Under the pieces are notes generated by a model, which saw nothing but the letters and a program-made list of their open reading frames with translations, did no database searches and had not been told where the DNA came from. Positions 1 to 8,967 of a stretch of DNA of 48,208 bases are shown in pieces. Source of the stretch: Promethearchaeota archaeon. GTDB lineage: Archaea; Asgardarchaeota; Lokiarchaeia; Sigynarchaeales; SOKP01. Within the stretch, counting starts at the first letter, position 1. Each line of letters begins with the position of its first letter. Position numbers and translations under genes: made by a program. The stretch is taken from assembly GCA_014730295.1 (NCBI GenBank), contig WJIN01000397.1:1-48208 (forward strand). Reading direction: 5' to 3'.

Positions 1-1
1 A

Positions 2-766
2 ATCAATCCCGAGCTTACGTTTGACTATTACTTGGATATCCTTAGAAAAGTGAAAGAAATAAATTCCGAAATACATATTCACGCCTTTTCCCCCCAAGAA
101 GTCTATTATATGGCAAAATTATTTGATAAGTCAATAAAAGAAACCCTCAAAGAACTTAAAAAAGCGGGATTAGATTCAATGCCGGGGACTGCGGCAGAAA
201 TACTCGTCGACGATATCAGAAAGATTATTTGTCCGAATAAGATCTCAACGAATCAATGGATCGAAATCATTAAAACAGCCCATAATATTGGTATACCAAC
301 CACATCAACGATGATGTATGGACATATCGAATCCTTAGAGGATCGAATTGAGCATTTGAACATATTGCGAGAGATCCAAAAAGAAACACGAAGATTTACG
401 GAATTCGTACCGCTTCCGTTCGTGAAGGATAAACCCATATTATCACAATTGCCTAACACACCCCTTAAACCGAGTTATGGCATGGCAGATCTCAAATTAT
501 TTGCGGTTGCGCGTCTTTTTTTGAACAATTTTATTGAAAATATTCAGTGTTCTTGGGTTAAATTAGGACCAAAATTTGCTCAAGTTTCGCTTAATTATGG
601 GGTAAATGATTTTTCAGGCACCTTGTTGGAGGAAAACATTTCGAAAAGTGCTGGGGCAGAATTTGGAGAATATTTATCTCCTAAGGAGATAATTTCTATA
701 ATTAAAGAAGCGGGAAAGAAACCAGCTCAACGAAATACTACGTATGAAATCCTTAAATATTATTAA
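2..766 (+). CDS. cofH: CofH-like FO synthase subunit 2, 5'-truncated by window edge
   Basis: The reading frame is open from base 2 to the stop at 764-766, so about 254 C-terminal residues are present and the N-terminus, including the radical-SAM CxxxCxxC cluster motif, lies outside the window. What is seen matches the second half of the CofH/MqnC radical SAM family: INPEL at the left edge, HIHAFSP (the family's I-H-A-F-S-P strand), GLDSMPGTAAEIL, then TSTMMYGHIE and FVPLPF. CofH joins a tyrosine-derived hydroxybenzyl radical to 5-amino-6-ribitylaminouracil, making the deazaflavin FO, precursor of coenzyme F420. MqnC/MqnE of futalosine menaquinone synthesis are the closest alternatives, but the archaeal context with methanopterin genes favours CofH. 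The internal TTG at 32 is not the start. Confidence 0.85.
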   Translation: MNPELTFDYYLDILRKVKEINSEIHIHAFSPQEVYYMAKLFDKSIKETLKELKKAGLDSMPGTAAEILVDDIRKIICPNKISTNQWIEIIKTAHNIGIPTTSTMMYGHIESLEDRIEHLNILREIQKETRRFTEFVPLPFVKDKPILSQLPNTPLKPSYGMADLKLFAVARLFLNNFIENIQCSWVKLGPKFAQVSLNYGVNDFSGTLLEENISKSAGAEFGEYLSPKEIISIIKEAGKKPAQRNTTYEILKYY

Positions 767-804
767 GGATTTTGTTTAGTAATTCTAAAAAATAACCGAA
801 TAAG

Positions 805-1107
805 GTGTTAGTAATTACAATAACAATTATCGCCTCAGTTCAAGTAAAAGAAGGGAAGATGGATGAAGCAAAAGAAATTTTAAAAGAACTGGTGCCAAAA
901 ATCAAAGAATCTGAACCGGGTACTCTCGAATATATTCCACATACTCTAAAGGGACGAAAAGAAAAAAACACAATTATTTTCTATGAAAAGTACAGGGATG
1001 GTGAAGCTTTACGAGAACATAGTGGAAATTTAGCAAAATCATTAGCCCCTCTTATGCCCTTGTTAGAACCTGGAATGGATATGAAGACGTGTTTTGAAAT
1101 CGTCTGA
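805..1107 (+). CDS. ABM-domain (antibiotic biosynthesis monooxygenase-like) protein
   Basis: This is a small protein of about 100 residues with the ferredoxin-like ABM fold pattern: a first strand TIIASVQVKEGK, a helix MDEAKEILKELVPKI, the central P-G-T-L-E-Y strand, then IIFYEKYRDGEALREHSGN, which matches the family's W/Y-E-x-Y-x(5)-L-x-x-H signature. Members include quinol monooxygenases and haem-degrading enzymes, so substrate cannot be read from sequence. The start is uncertain. GTG at 805 lies inside an AAGGTG Shine-Dalgarno (802-807); an ATT at 814, six bases after it, would give MTITIIASVQV, which is closer to the usual compact family start. It lies 38 bp after cofH on the same strand and could be cotranscribed. 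Confidence 0.75.
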   Translation: MLVITITIIASVQVKEGKMDEAKEILKELVPKIKESEPGTLEYIPHTLKGRKEKNTIIFYEKYRDGEALREHSGNLAKSLAPLMPLLEPGMDMKTCFEIV

Positions 1108-1118
1108 AATAAAGCCAA

Positions 1119-2699
1119 TTATTCATCTTGAATATATGGTTTTCCAAATTTGAGACACATCTCAGCCTTTCTTAATTCTCTTCCGAGATAATTGATATGA
1201 GTCAGATTCTTGGTTAATTCCAATTCAATTATTTTTTTCGACAATACTTCCGCCTCCTGTCCACTAAAACCATTCACTAATTGATCTTTATTCGAATAAA
1301 ATAAAACAAATATTCTCTTTTTATAGTGATCTACATAGATTTTAAAATATCCTGCCTCATCTGCTCTATAATGGGTGTTTGGACCTTCCACGTCCACAAT
1401 TTCCTCAATTGGTAAATCTGGAATTTCCTGTGAGGTCTTGCCTTTTGCTTTAAAAACTTGCATTCCAAGATTAATCGGCGGAGTATTTTTATATCTCGCA
1501 AGATAGTTTAGCATCATTGATTTTTTAAGCTCTTTCACACCTCCGAACATTTTCGTGCTATGCTCTACAGTGAATAATATACCCATATCCAACTCGGCTG
1601 CGATACTTGCCAATAAACCATTTATCCCCACCGAATCAATATCTATCAATTCTACTACGTTGGAAATCCCAAAAAACATTGGCAATTTTAACTCGTTATA
1701 TTTTTCCTTCGAACTCATCTGAGTATATAAATGATAAGTTCGCAGAGAATTGACAATTCCGGGAGAAATTGGCGTTTCGAGTAATGGGTCAGCGATTAAT
1801 TTAGTAAATCCATGTGATTGTAATTTTTCAGTTAAATCAAAAAGATTTCGTACCCGCCTCTCTGGATCTCTCGGAAAATATCCTTTGTTAATATTAGTGG
1901 GAAGAATTACAATCGGGATATCTTTAGGAATATCTAAAAAGGTTTCATAATTCCCTATGTCAAAACTTAAAATCATATCAATTTTTTCATCCACCGCAAC
2001 TAAAATTTCATCGCTATCCATAGAATCGATGCTGAGGGGTATTTCAAAATGATTATGAATCAATTTGATGATTTCTCGAACGCGTTCTGGATTAGGTGCG
2101 TTTGCAACGCAACCAATATCAATTATATCCGCTCCAGATTCGATATAATGTATTGTCTTTTTTAAGATAGAATCGTTGGATTTATTTGGGCAATTAACAA
2201 TCTCTGCAATGATTGGCGGAGGTATATCTTTTCCAATCATAACATCACTTTTGTTTTGATTTATAAAAAAAGTTTGAGTAGATATGTTATATTTGGCTTT
2301 TTCGAGAATTTTCTTAAAGAGAATGTTATATTGTTCCGCACCTGATGACTCAAATAATTGATTCGCGGGAATAGTTGTTGAAAGATCAATTTCTTCCAAA
2401 TTTTTTAGAATAATAGGTAAATCCGAGGCGAATTCTGGACCTTTTCGAATAGGAATTTTGAATCTTTCCTCTAGTTCAGATGAATCCCACTGCACAAAAC
2501 CAGGAAGAAGAATTAGGTCATAAACAGAGAGATTAAGAGTGTTTAAAGAATCAGAGACCATTTGAGGGGTTATAAATGCGGATATAGACACGGGCACTTT
2601 TATGATCTCAATTTGATGGATTTGAATCTTTTGAGTAACCCCTTTTAGAATGGAATAACTCTGCGTTCCCGTTAGAATTAAGATTTTAATGTATATCAC
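1119..2699 (-). CDS. Dihydropteroate synthase-related protein (TIGR00284-like)
   Basis: This 526-residue protein has an N-terminal alpha/beta domain (about 1-165, starting KILILTG), a central TIM-barrel like pterin-binding enzymes (about 165-410; IIDIGCVANAPNPERVREII, PLSIDSMDS, LIADPLLETP, FFGISNVVELID) and a C-terminal domain of about 100 residues. This architecture belongs to the archaeal dihydropteroate synthase-related family, thought to act in tetrahydromethanopterin (H4MPT) synthesis; the exact reaction is not established from sequence. The GTG start overlaps the TGA of the upstream DUF1464 gene (GTGA, 2696-2699), suggesting translational coupling. Alternatively GGAG followed eight bases later by ATT (2690) would start MKILILTG. 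Other H4MPT genes (mptG, mptD) lie 10 kb away, supporting the pathway link. Confidence 0.8.
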   Translation of the reverse strand: MIYIKILILTGTQSYSILKGVTQKIQIHQIEIIKVPVSISAFITPQMVSDSLNTLNLSVYDLILLPGFVQWDSSELEERFKIPIRKGPEFASDLPIILKNLEEIDLSTTIPANQLFESSGAEQYNILFKKILEKAKYNISTQTFFINQNKSDVMIGKDIPPPIIAEIVNCPNKSNDSILKKTIHYIESGADIIDIGCVANAPNPERVREIIKLIHNHFEIPLSIDSMDSDEILVAVDEKIDMILSFDIGNYETFLDIPKDIPIVILPTNINKGYFPRDPERRVRNLFDLTEKLQSHGFTKLIADPLLETPISPGIVNSLRTYHLYTQMSSKEKYNELKLPMFFGISNVVELIDIDSVGINGLLASIAAELDMGILFTVEHSTKMFGGVKELKKSMMLNYLARYKNTPPINLGMQVFKAKGKTSQEIPDLPIEEIVDVEGPNTHYRADEAGYFKIYVDHYKKRIFVLFYSNKDQLVNGFSGQEAEVLSKKIIELELTKNLTHINYLGRELRKAEMCLKFGKPYIQDE

Positions 2700-3790
2700 T
2701 CCATATTATCTTTCTTAAAAGGAATATAAATATCATCTAAAATCGACCCGGAGGATTCTTTAATCTTCATGTTTTCTATAATGGGAGAATATTTCCCTCC
2801 CAGTAATCCATTCGCGATAAAAGCTGCGCCTTGAGCAGCTCTTTTTGCGATTTGACTATAAGAATTCATTAATCTTACAGGAGCTACATCCGACAAGGAT
2901 GTAATCACCTTGTCCTTTAAATAGGGTATTTCCGCACCCCTTCCCGCAAGTAAAATTTCTTTGATTTTGTTTTTTGCAGAAAAAGAGGAGGAAATTCCAA
3001 ACACTGCTTTTTTCACACTTGATAAATAGGCTTTAAATGCTTTTTTCGTTTGCAGATCTTTTTCTGCTAAGATGGTAATTTCCTTTAGACTTAAATCACT
3101 ATACCCAGATATATACGCTACACCACCTTTATATATATTTTTTTTCTCAATATGTTTAATTAAATAGGCTAATTCCCCATCTAAACTTCCACACGCTCGA
3201 AAGCCCATAATATTAGAACCTCCAATACCATCTACGATCTGTCCATTCTCGATGGCAAGAACGGCTGTAAAGCCATAACCAATTTCAACCATAATAAAAT
3301 TGGTTTCAGAGGGAGGAAGGTTAAATTTTTCGCATTGATCTTTAATACCTGTAACGGAGGTACAGAGCTTATCTGCTGTCCCCATATCTATTTTATTTAT
3401 CTTGTAGTACTCTGGAACTGTTGATAAATGCTTTACCCCAGGCACAATCACTCCAGGGATATCCAGATTTTTCAGTAATCGTAAAATTTCGCCAAGTCCT
3501 ACTAATTTATTTTTTTCCTCGTCCTTAAATTTTAATAAGGTTAGAAAAAGGTCTCGTTCAGTTAATTCCTTTACTTTCTTTAACGGTAATCCAAAGCCAG
3601 AAGGAGCTGTAAAAAGGTTGATTGTTTCTCTCTCATTTAAAGATTCGATAATATTTATTACTTTTATTGGCTCCCGCATTAAGTCCTTTGTAGGAAGCGA
3701 GATATCTAATATAATATTATCTCCCTTAAGTCCAAGAAAATCCCAACTTTTTGAACCGGGATCAATACCTAAAACGGTTTTCTGCGCCAT
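2696..3790 (-). CDS. DUF1464 family protein (predicted butyrate/acetate-kinase-like ASKHA protein)
   Basis: This 364-residue protein begins VLGIDPGSKSWDF, the phosphate-1 loop of the ASKHA (actin-like) fold. It continues with VEIGYGFTAVLAIENGQIVDGIGGSN (second phosphate/substrate loop) and ILLAGRGAEIPYLKDKV (adenosine loop), ending QIAKRAAQGAAFIANGLLGGKYSP. This order matches the archaeal DUF1464 family, often annotated 'predicted butyrate kinase'; no biochemical role can be claimed. Its stop overlaps the start of the dihydropteroate-synthase-related gene by four bases, so the two are an operon and probably functionally linked. The ATG start has no obvious Shine-Dalgarno and a 189-bp gap lies upstream. 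Confidence 0.8.
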   Translation of the reverse strand: MAQKTVLGIDPGSKSWDFLGLKGDNIILDISLPTKDLMREPIKVINIIESLNERETINLFTAPSGFGLPLKKVKELTERDLFLTLLKFKDEEKNKLVGLGEILRLLKNLDIPGVIVPGVKHLSTVPEYYKINKIDMGTADKLCTSVTGIKDQCEKFNLPPSETNFIMVEIGYGFTAVLAIENGQIVDGIGGSNIMGFRACGSLDGELAYLIKHIEKKNIYKGGVAYISGYSDLSLKEITILAEKDLQTKKAFKAYLSSVKKAVFGISSSFSAKNKIKEILLAGRGAEIPYLKDKVITSLSDVAPVRLMNSYSQIAKRAAQGAAFIANGLLGGKYSPIIENMKIKESSGSILDDIYIPFKKDNME

Positions 3791-3979
3791 TGTAGTTGAA
3801 TGAAAGGGTTATTTTATTCTTAAGAACTCTATAGGTATGTAAAAAATGAATGTGAAAAATCACTTCTCAATCAATTTTATTCATTCCAAATTCATTTAGT
3901 TTCTTATTTACAATAATAAAGGATTGATTATATTAATATAACAAATTTCTAATTAATAGATAAAAAGAAGGAGAAGATC

Positions 3980-4876
3980 CTATTTTCTTCCTAGAGCGAC
4001 AATCATCCCTTTATAATCAAAAATCTCATTATTTTTAAATCCAGTTGTTTCTAAATCTTTTAGTATCTCTTCTTTCGAGAAAATAAGGTTGGAAATGGAT
4101 TCTTTATAGATTTGAAGGATCTCATCAGCAGCTATGTCTTTTGTAAGAGGGAATGGGGCTTTTGCAACCAATATGATCATTCCATCATCTCTTAAAAGCC
4201 TATATAACTCAGTCAAAATTTCAAAGCGATTCATATCATAAAAATGAGGTGTTTTTTTATAATTTGGAATAGCTACCATCTCAATCATATTATCTGGCAC
4301 AAATATTTTCTTATTATGAATTTCTGGTAAGTGGACATCTTCAAGGTCTGTTTTTGAATAATCCTCATAATTCTGTTTTTTTGAAAGCACAAACACTTCA
4401 TCGGCAAGTGGTTTGAACCAATTAACGAGTCTTAAATGAATATATTCAGAGATCCAAACTCCCATTAGGTTATCTAAATGAGTTTTTTTCGTTCGTTTGA
4501 TAATTTCATCGGTTAATTCTTTATCAAATTTTACGAAGTCTGGTATCACTGTTGAATCCATAAAAAATTGGAGCAGACTTTTAATCACACTTCTTGCTAA
4601 TGGTGTTGGTTCGACCGTGTCTATACGACCTTTATGATTTAGATTAAATTTTACTAATCCGCGCTTTTCTAAATTAGATAAATTATTGTAAAAGCTGGAA
4701 GTAGAGAGATCAGAGCTATTAACCTCCTTTTTTTTAACATATTTTATAAATCGCACCTCATATTCTTCTAAATCCTTTATAGGGATATCATCTAAATCTA
4801 GTTTTCTTGATTGAATTAATTCATTCACGATAACATAGAGTGTATAGCGTACGATAGGTCTTCCATATTCTAGCAA
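3980..4876 (-). CDS. Winged-helix protein fused to a degenerate methyltransferase-like domain
   Basis: This 298-residue protein has two parts. Residues about 5-115 look like a PadR/ArsR-type winged helix: a helical bundle, then SSFYNNLSNLEKRGLVKF with a basic wing, NLNHKGRIDTVEPTPLARSVIKSL. Residues about 130-298 resemble a class I SAM methyltransferase: FEILTELYRLLRDDGMIILVAKAPF is the typical LxxGGxxxxV-type region, followed by DLETTGFKNNEIF. The usual glycine-rich SAM loop is not recognisable, so catalysis is doubtful and it may be a ligand-sensing regulator. It is divergent from the GRE operon across a 527-bp gap holding two inverted repeats, which makes it a candidate regulator of that operon (inference). 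Confidence 0.6.
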   Translation of the reverse strand: MLEYGRPIVRYTLYVIVNELIQSRKLDLDDIPIKDLEEYEVRFIKYVKKKEVNSSDLSTSSFYNNLSNLEKRGLVKFNLNHKGRIDTVEPTPLARSVIKSLLQFFMDSTVIPDFVKFDKELTDEIIKRTKKTHLDNLMGVWISEYIHLRLVNWFKPLADEVFVLSKKQNYEDYSKTDLEDVHLPEIHNKKIFVPDNMIEMVAIPNYKKTPHFYDMNRFEILTELYRLLRDDGMIILVAKAPFPLTKDIAADEILQIYKESISNLIFSKEEILKDLETTGFKNNEIFDYKGMIVALGRK

Positions 4877-5288
4877 AGAATTAAGAGTAATAATTTCAAC
4901 TAATGATAAATTGATGAGGTTTCCAATTCGGAGTTTATCAACTAATATTAGATCTTCAGAAATAAGGTTTCACACAAATTTGTAATCTATTTGACTTCTA
5001 TCTGTATAATATCAAAAATAATGCTTCAAACATATATAAAATCTTCTTTTTTTCGAATACTTTAGTAATAATATGAGTTCTCATAATTTCCATAATTGAA
5101 AAATGAACCCATATCACGCGAAAATGAATAAAATGATATTCTGTAAGGATTTAATGGAAATTTTTCTTGTTAAGATTTGCGTAACTTAAGACTATAAAGG
5201 GTATAATCGTGGTTTTCAAATCTGGAAAAGAGGAAATGATAATAAGAAAATATTTAAGAGAATCCAAACCTTTTAATATCTGCAGAAG

Positions 5289-5330
5289 AAATAAAATTGA
5301 CATTCGTTATATTTGATATCAATTTTATTT
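5289..5330. promoter_or_regulatory. 15-bp-arm inverted repeat upstream of GRE gene (possible operator)
   Basis: Left arm AAATAAAATTGACAT (5289-5303) and right arm ATATCAATTTTATTT (5316-5330) are reverse complements except one base, separated by 12 bases. A perfect smaller palindrome TTGATATCAA lies at 5313-5322. It sits 74-115 bases before the GRE ATG, a plausible place for an archaeal operator around or upstream of the TATA region. Binding of the divergent winged-helix protein is only an inference. Confidence 0.45.
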
Positions 5331-5354
5331 TAATATTACTGATGTTTTCTTTAA

Positions 5355-5382
5355 AGTGGAAAATCAAAATTTAATTTTCACT
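5355..5382. promoter_or_regulatory. Second inverted repeat in GRE leader
   Basis: AGTGGAAAAT (5355-5364) and ATTTTCACT (5374-5382) form an imperfect inverted repeat with one unpaired G, ending 21 bases before the GRE ATG and just before the Shine-Dalgarno. It could be an operator or an mRNA hairpin near the ribosome site; the AT-rich background makes chance occurrence possible. Confidence 0.3.
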
Positions 5383-5403
5383 ACCTATTGAGGTTATAAA
5401 AAA

Positions 5404-7896
5404 ATGAGTAATGCACAATCTGATTCTGATAAGGATATGAAATATGATATTGCGAAACCTCATGATCTACTACCTCGGTCTGCATGGCTACGGGAATATT
5501 ATTTCAAAGGAGCTGAGCGTGAATGGAATAATGAATATATGGCATTCACAACGGGTACAGATTGGGATATTGTTTGGGAGGAAATGAATTATTATGTGGC
5601 GCCCGAAGTTATTATGTATATTGGCGTGGACGGAAAAGGCGTATTTGAAACTTCTCTCAGATCTATCGCTGAGCGAGTGGAACTACCGGAAGGTTTTTGG
5701 GATCTTTCGCTACCTGAAAGAAAAATCGAATTTTTTGAAAGAGTTATGCTTAACTATATCCCTCAAGAAATTATCTCTAACAATGATTTAATCGCGGGAG
5801 GGAGATTTAATACACAATTGAGCAATTGTTTAGATGAAAAGGAGACTGAACAATATTGGAAAGAAATCCTAAGAAATCGTCATGAATATTTCAAATTCCA
5901 TTACGCTGGATTTGGGAATGTAGGTGCCACTGGAGGTCATTTAATTCCTGACCTTGAGGGTGTTGTTAAGAGAGGGTTTAAAAATTATTGTCAAAAAGCA
6001 AAAGAATCCTATGAGAGATTAACGGATAAGGAAAAAAAGGGGGCAAAAGGGCAAGAACTCCGTGCAATAATAAAAGCCACGATGATCCCTAAAAAGTTAG
6101 CATCAAAATATGCTGAAGAATGCAGAAACTTGAAAAAAAATGCAAAACCAGAGAGAGCAGAAGAGCTAGAACAAATGGCTCGGAATTTAGAACAAGTTCC
6201 ATGGGAACCAGCAGAAACGTTTTGGCAAGGAGTACAAGCCATATGGTTGACTCATATGCTGATAATGGCTGAAGAGTCATATCCCGGCCCAGGGGTATCA
6301 TTTGGAAGAACGGATCAGCATCTCTGGGAACTCTACAAAAAGGATGTGCTTGATGAGAAAAATATCACTAAAAATTTTGCTAAAGAAATTCTTGGAAGCT
6401 TCTGGTTTCATTGCAATACTGCCTATGATGCACAAATACGCGTTGGCAGGCAAGGAATCACGTCAGCTTTTGGACAACTTATGACATTATCTGGATGTGG
6501 TCCAAACGGAGAGGATTTAACCAATGACTTGACTTATACAATCTTGGAAGTGATTGACGAGTGGTCTCCAATTTTAGAACCAAAACCAAATATACGATTA
6601 CATAGAAATTCACCAGATAAGCTTTTAGATATTTTAATTGAAATGATTTCAAGATCGCAAGGCTCACCTTTTTTAATTAACTTTGACGAAAGGAGTATTG
6701 CGGGGATGATAAGAGAAGGGATTCCCGAGGATGAGGCGTGGGATTATGCGTGCGTAGGGTGTCTTGAAAATACCATGCAGGGAAACGATCGCTCTGGTAC
6801 GGTTAATTGTAATCCAAATTTAGCAAAGAGTATTGAATTAACTCTATGGAACGGTGAAATAATGCCTGAAAACGGGAAAAAACCCTGGTCGAAGGAAGGA
6901 GAGCGATTTGGTCCGAAAACAGGGGATCCTGAGGAATTTGATACGTGGGAGGAATTCTGGAAGGCTTGGAAAGCTCAAATAGAATACATTATACAATATG
7001 TCGTGAGAGTAAATAATTTAACAGAAGAAACGAGAGGAAAATTTTTACCCACTCCATATTTATCATCTATTGTAAAAGGATGTATTGAAAAAGGGATTGA
7101 TATAAGAAACGGTGGACCAGAATTACGCTTTGTTACTGTGGAGGGTGTCTCTTTTGCGACTGTTGTTGATTCATTGTTGGCTATTAAACATTTCGTTTAC
7201 GATGAAGGAAGATATACAATTGAAAAAATAAAAGAAGCCTTATTGCATAATTTTGAAGGAGAATATGCTATAATACAAACGATTTTAAAAAATAAAGCAC
7301 CTAAATATGGAAACGACAGGGATAAGGCTGATGAGTTAGCAAGGAAAGTGATGAAAGTCTGGTCAGATGAGACTTGGAAGTATACCACACCTACTAATTT
7401 CCAATATAGACCTGGGATGCTTTCATGGAATTATTGGGCAGGTGAGGCTGCAGCCTTAACCCCTGCTACTCCAGATGGGAGGAAAGCAGGGACATATTTA
7501 TCAAATGCAATATGTCCTACTGATGGGGTTGATACAAAAGGGCCAACAGCTGTTACTAATTCCGTTGGAAAAGCACTCGGTGGTAAAACAGAGAATGGTG
7601 ATTATATAAATTACCTTCCAAATGGAGCCAGCCATACAATCACCTTCAATCCGAGCATACTGAGAGATGCTGAACATCGAGAAAAATTTAGATCGTATTT
7701 AAGAGGCTATATAGAAAATGGTGGGACATGTTTACAGATAAACATGTTAGATTCTGAAATGCTAAGAGATGCGCAAAAACATCCAGAGAATTATGAAAAT
7801 TTGCTGGTGAGAGTGACTGGTTATAATGCTTACTTTAATGCTATAGGTAAAGAGCTTCAGGATGAGATAATAGCAAGAGAATCACATAAAATGTAG
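5404..7896 (+). CDS. Glycyl radical enzyme (PFL-like), substrate unknown
   Basis: This is a full-length 830-residue glycyl radical enzyme. Residues 453-455 are C-L-E within GCLENTMQGND, giving the active-site cysteine C453 and the C-x-E glutamate E455 typical of dehydratase/decarboxylase/lyase members (CutC, glycerol dehydratase, HypD and hydroxyphenylacetate decarboxylase types), and not the Cys-Cys pair of true pyruvate formate-lyase. The C-terminal glycyl radical loop is RVTGYNAYF with G806, followed by the usual KELQDEIIARE. A long helical insert occupies about 200-265. The N-terminus (SAWLREYYFKG) did not match any subfamily I could name. The ATG follows GAGGT by nine bases. It is oxygen-sensitive by nature and needs the activase encoded 25 bp downstream. 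The active-site motif does not fix the substrate. Confidence 0.9.
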   Translation: MSNAQSDSDKDMKYDIAKPHDLLPRSAWLREYYFKGAEREWNNEYMAFTTGTDWDIVWEEMNYYVAPEVIMYIGVDGKGVFETSLRSIAERVELPEGFWDLSLPERKIEFFERVMLNYIPQEIISNNDLIAGGRFNTQLSNCLDEKETEQYWKEILRNRHEYFKFHYAGFGNVGATGGHLIPDLEGVVKRGFKNYCQKAKESYERLTDKEKKGAKGQELRAIIKATMIPKKLASKYAEECRNLKKNAKPERAEELEQMARNLEQVPWEPAETFWQGVQAIWLTHMLIMAEESYPGPGVSFGRTDQHLWELYKKDVLDEKNITKNFAKEILGSFWFHCNTAYDAQIRVGRQGITSAFGQLMTLSGCGPNGEDLTNDLTYTILEVIDEWSPILEPKPNIRLHRNSPDKLLDILIEMISRSQGSPFLINFDERSIAGMIREGIPEDEAWDYACVGCLENTMQGNDRSGTVNCNPNLAKSIELTLWNGEIMPENGKKPWSKEGERFGPKTGDPEEFDTWEEFWKAWKAQIEYIIQYVVRVNNLTEETRGKFLPTPYLSSIVKGCIEKGIDIRNGGPELRFVTVEGVSFATVVDSLLAIKHFVYDEGRYTIEKIKEALLHNFEGEYAIIQTILKNKAPKYGNDRDKADELARKVMKVWSDETWKYTTPTNFQYRPGMLSWNYWAGEAAALTPATPDGRKAGTYLSNAICPTDGVDTKGPTAVTNSVGKALGGKTENGDYINYLPNGASHTITFNPSILRDAEHREKFRSYLRGYIENGGTCLQINMLDSEMLRDAQKHPENYENLLVRVTGYNAYFNAIGKELQDEIIARESHKM

Positions 7897-7921
7897 ATAG
7901 ATCTATTAAAGGATGGTATTA

Positions 7922-8932
7922 ATGACAGAAAGTAGAGATAATAAGGCTCTTGTCTTCGAAATACAGAAAATGTCAACAGAGGATGGACCAGGAATAAGAA
8001 CAACAGTATTTCTTAAACATTGTCCATTGAAATGTATATGGTGCCATAATCCGGAGTCTATAGAAAAAACACCCGTGCTTGAATGGTTAAAACATAAATG
8101 TATAGGATGCAAAATTTGTATAGACACATGTAAGCAATCAGCATTAAGTTTTGATGAACAAGGATTGCATATTGACAGGAATAAATGTATAAATTGTGGA
8201 GAATGCGTTGAGGAATGCCCCAGTACTGCGCTTCATATGTTTGGCGTATGGTGGGAATTAAAAGATCTGTTTCATGAGGTAAATAAAGACAGAGTATATT
8301 ATATAAAATCTGGAGGTGGAGTCACCGTGTCTGGTGGAGAACCAACCTTGCAATCTGGATTTGTGGTAAATTTTCTAAAGAAATGTAAAGAAAATGCAAT
8401 TTCAACCGCTTTAGATACTTGCGGATATGCATCTAAAAATGTCTATGAGAAACTTTTACCATACGTTGACCTAATTCTCTTAGATATAAAAGAGATCGAT
8501 CCCGAGAAACATAAAAAATTTACGGGAGTGTCTAATGAAAAAATACTTGAAAACGCAAAATGGCTTGCAATTTATGCAGAAATGAACCATAAGAAATTAT
8601 GGATTAGAACTCCGTTGATTCCAGACTACACAGCAACAAAAGCGAATATTAAGGGGATCGGTGAATTTATTGTTAATGAATTGGATAATTTTCCCGAAAG
8701 ATGGGATCTACTCTCATTCAATAATCTTTGCGTTGACAAGTATAAACGACTAGATCTGGATTGGGAATTGAAGGATATAGATCTTATGAGAAGATCTGAG
8801 ATAGAAAAATTGTATAGTATTGCGAAAGATACTGGAGTGAAGAATGTTCAATGGTCCGGACTCACTAAAAATGAAGAAAATTCTGGAGATTCGGTGAGTC
8901 AAGCAAATAAAACGAAATTACCATCCTGTTAG
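7922..8932 (+). CDS. Glycyl radical enzyme activating enzyme (radical SAM)
   Basis: This radical SAM activase installs the glycyl radical on the adjacent GRE, using SAM and a reduced 4Fe-4S cluster. Numbering from the ATG at 7913, the radical-SAM motif is C37-x3-C41-x2-C44 (HCPLKCIWCHN). It is followed by a ferredoxin-like insert with two further 4Fe-4S binding sets, C63/C66/C69/C73 and C92/C95/C98/C102, which typifies activases of non-PFL GREs. GGGVTVSGGEP is the SAM-binding GGE-type motif; DTCGYA and LLDIKEIDPEKHKKFTG follow the family. AAAGG at 7908-7912 directly abuts the ATG at 7913 but is nine bases from the in-frame ATG at 7922, so 7922 is the likelier start. Confidence 0.92.
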   Translation: MTESRDNKALVFEIQKMSTEDGPGIRTTVFLKHCPLKCIWCHNPESIEKTPVLEWLKHKCIGCKICIDTCKQSALSFDEQGLHIDRNKCINCGECVEECPSTALHMFGVWWELKDLFHEVNKDRVYYIKSGGGVTVSGGEPTLQSGFVVNFLKKCKENAISTALDTCGYASKNVYEKLLPYVDLILLDIKEIDPEKHKKFTGVSNEKILENAKWLAIYAEMNHKKLWIRTPLIPDYTATKANIKGIGEFIVNELDNFPERWDLLSFNNLCVDKYKRLDLDWELKDIDLMRRSEIEKLYSIAKDTGVKNVQWSGLTKNEENSGDSVSQANKTKLPSC

Positions 8933-8967
8933 ATAAAAAAATCTATAATATTAATAGAGGTTAAAAA

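Larger units (their letters stand above)
4877..5403. other. Divergent intergenic region between HTH protein and GRE operon
   Basis: This 527-bp AT-rich spacer holds no convincing gene; the best small frame (5103-5189, 28 codons) has no supporting features. The GRE-proximal 120 bases contain two inverted repeats (listed separately) and a Shine-Dalgarno GAGGT at 5390-5394, nine bases before the GRE ATG. The unusual length between two divergent genes suggests regulatory content. No RNA gene was recognised. Confidence 0.5.

Noticed and set aside
5103..5189. 28-codon + frame in the HTH-GRE spacer
   Set aside because: Too short, no ribosome site, no recognisable feature; several ATGs in a row are expected in AT-rich DNA.
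4877..5403. Possible tRNA or other structured RNA in the long spacer
   Set aside because: No T-loop-like GGTTCRANTCC sequence or cloverleaf arms were seen; the same holds for the other long gaps.
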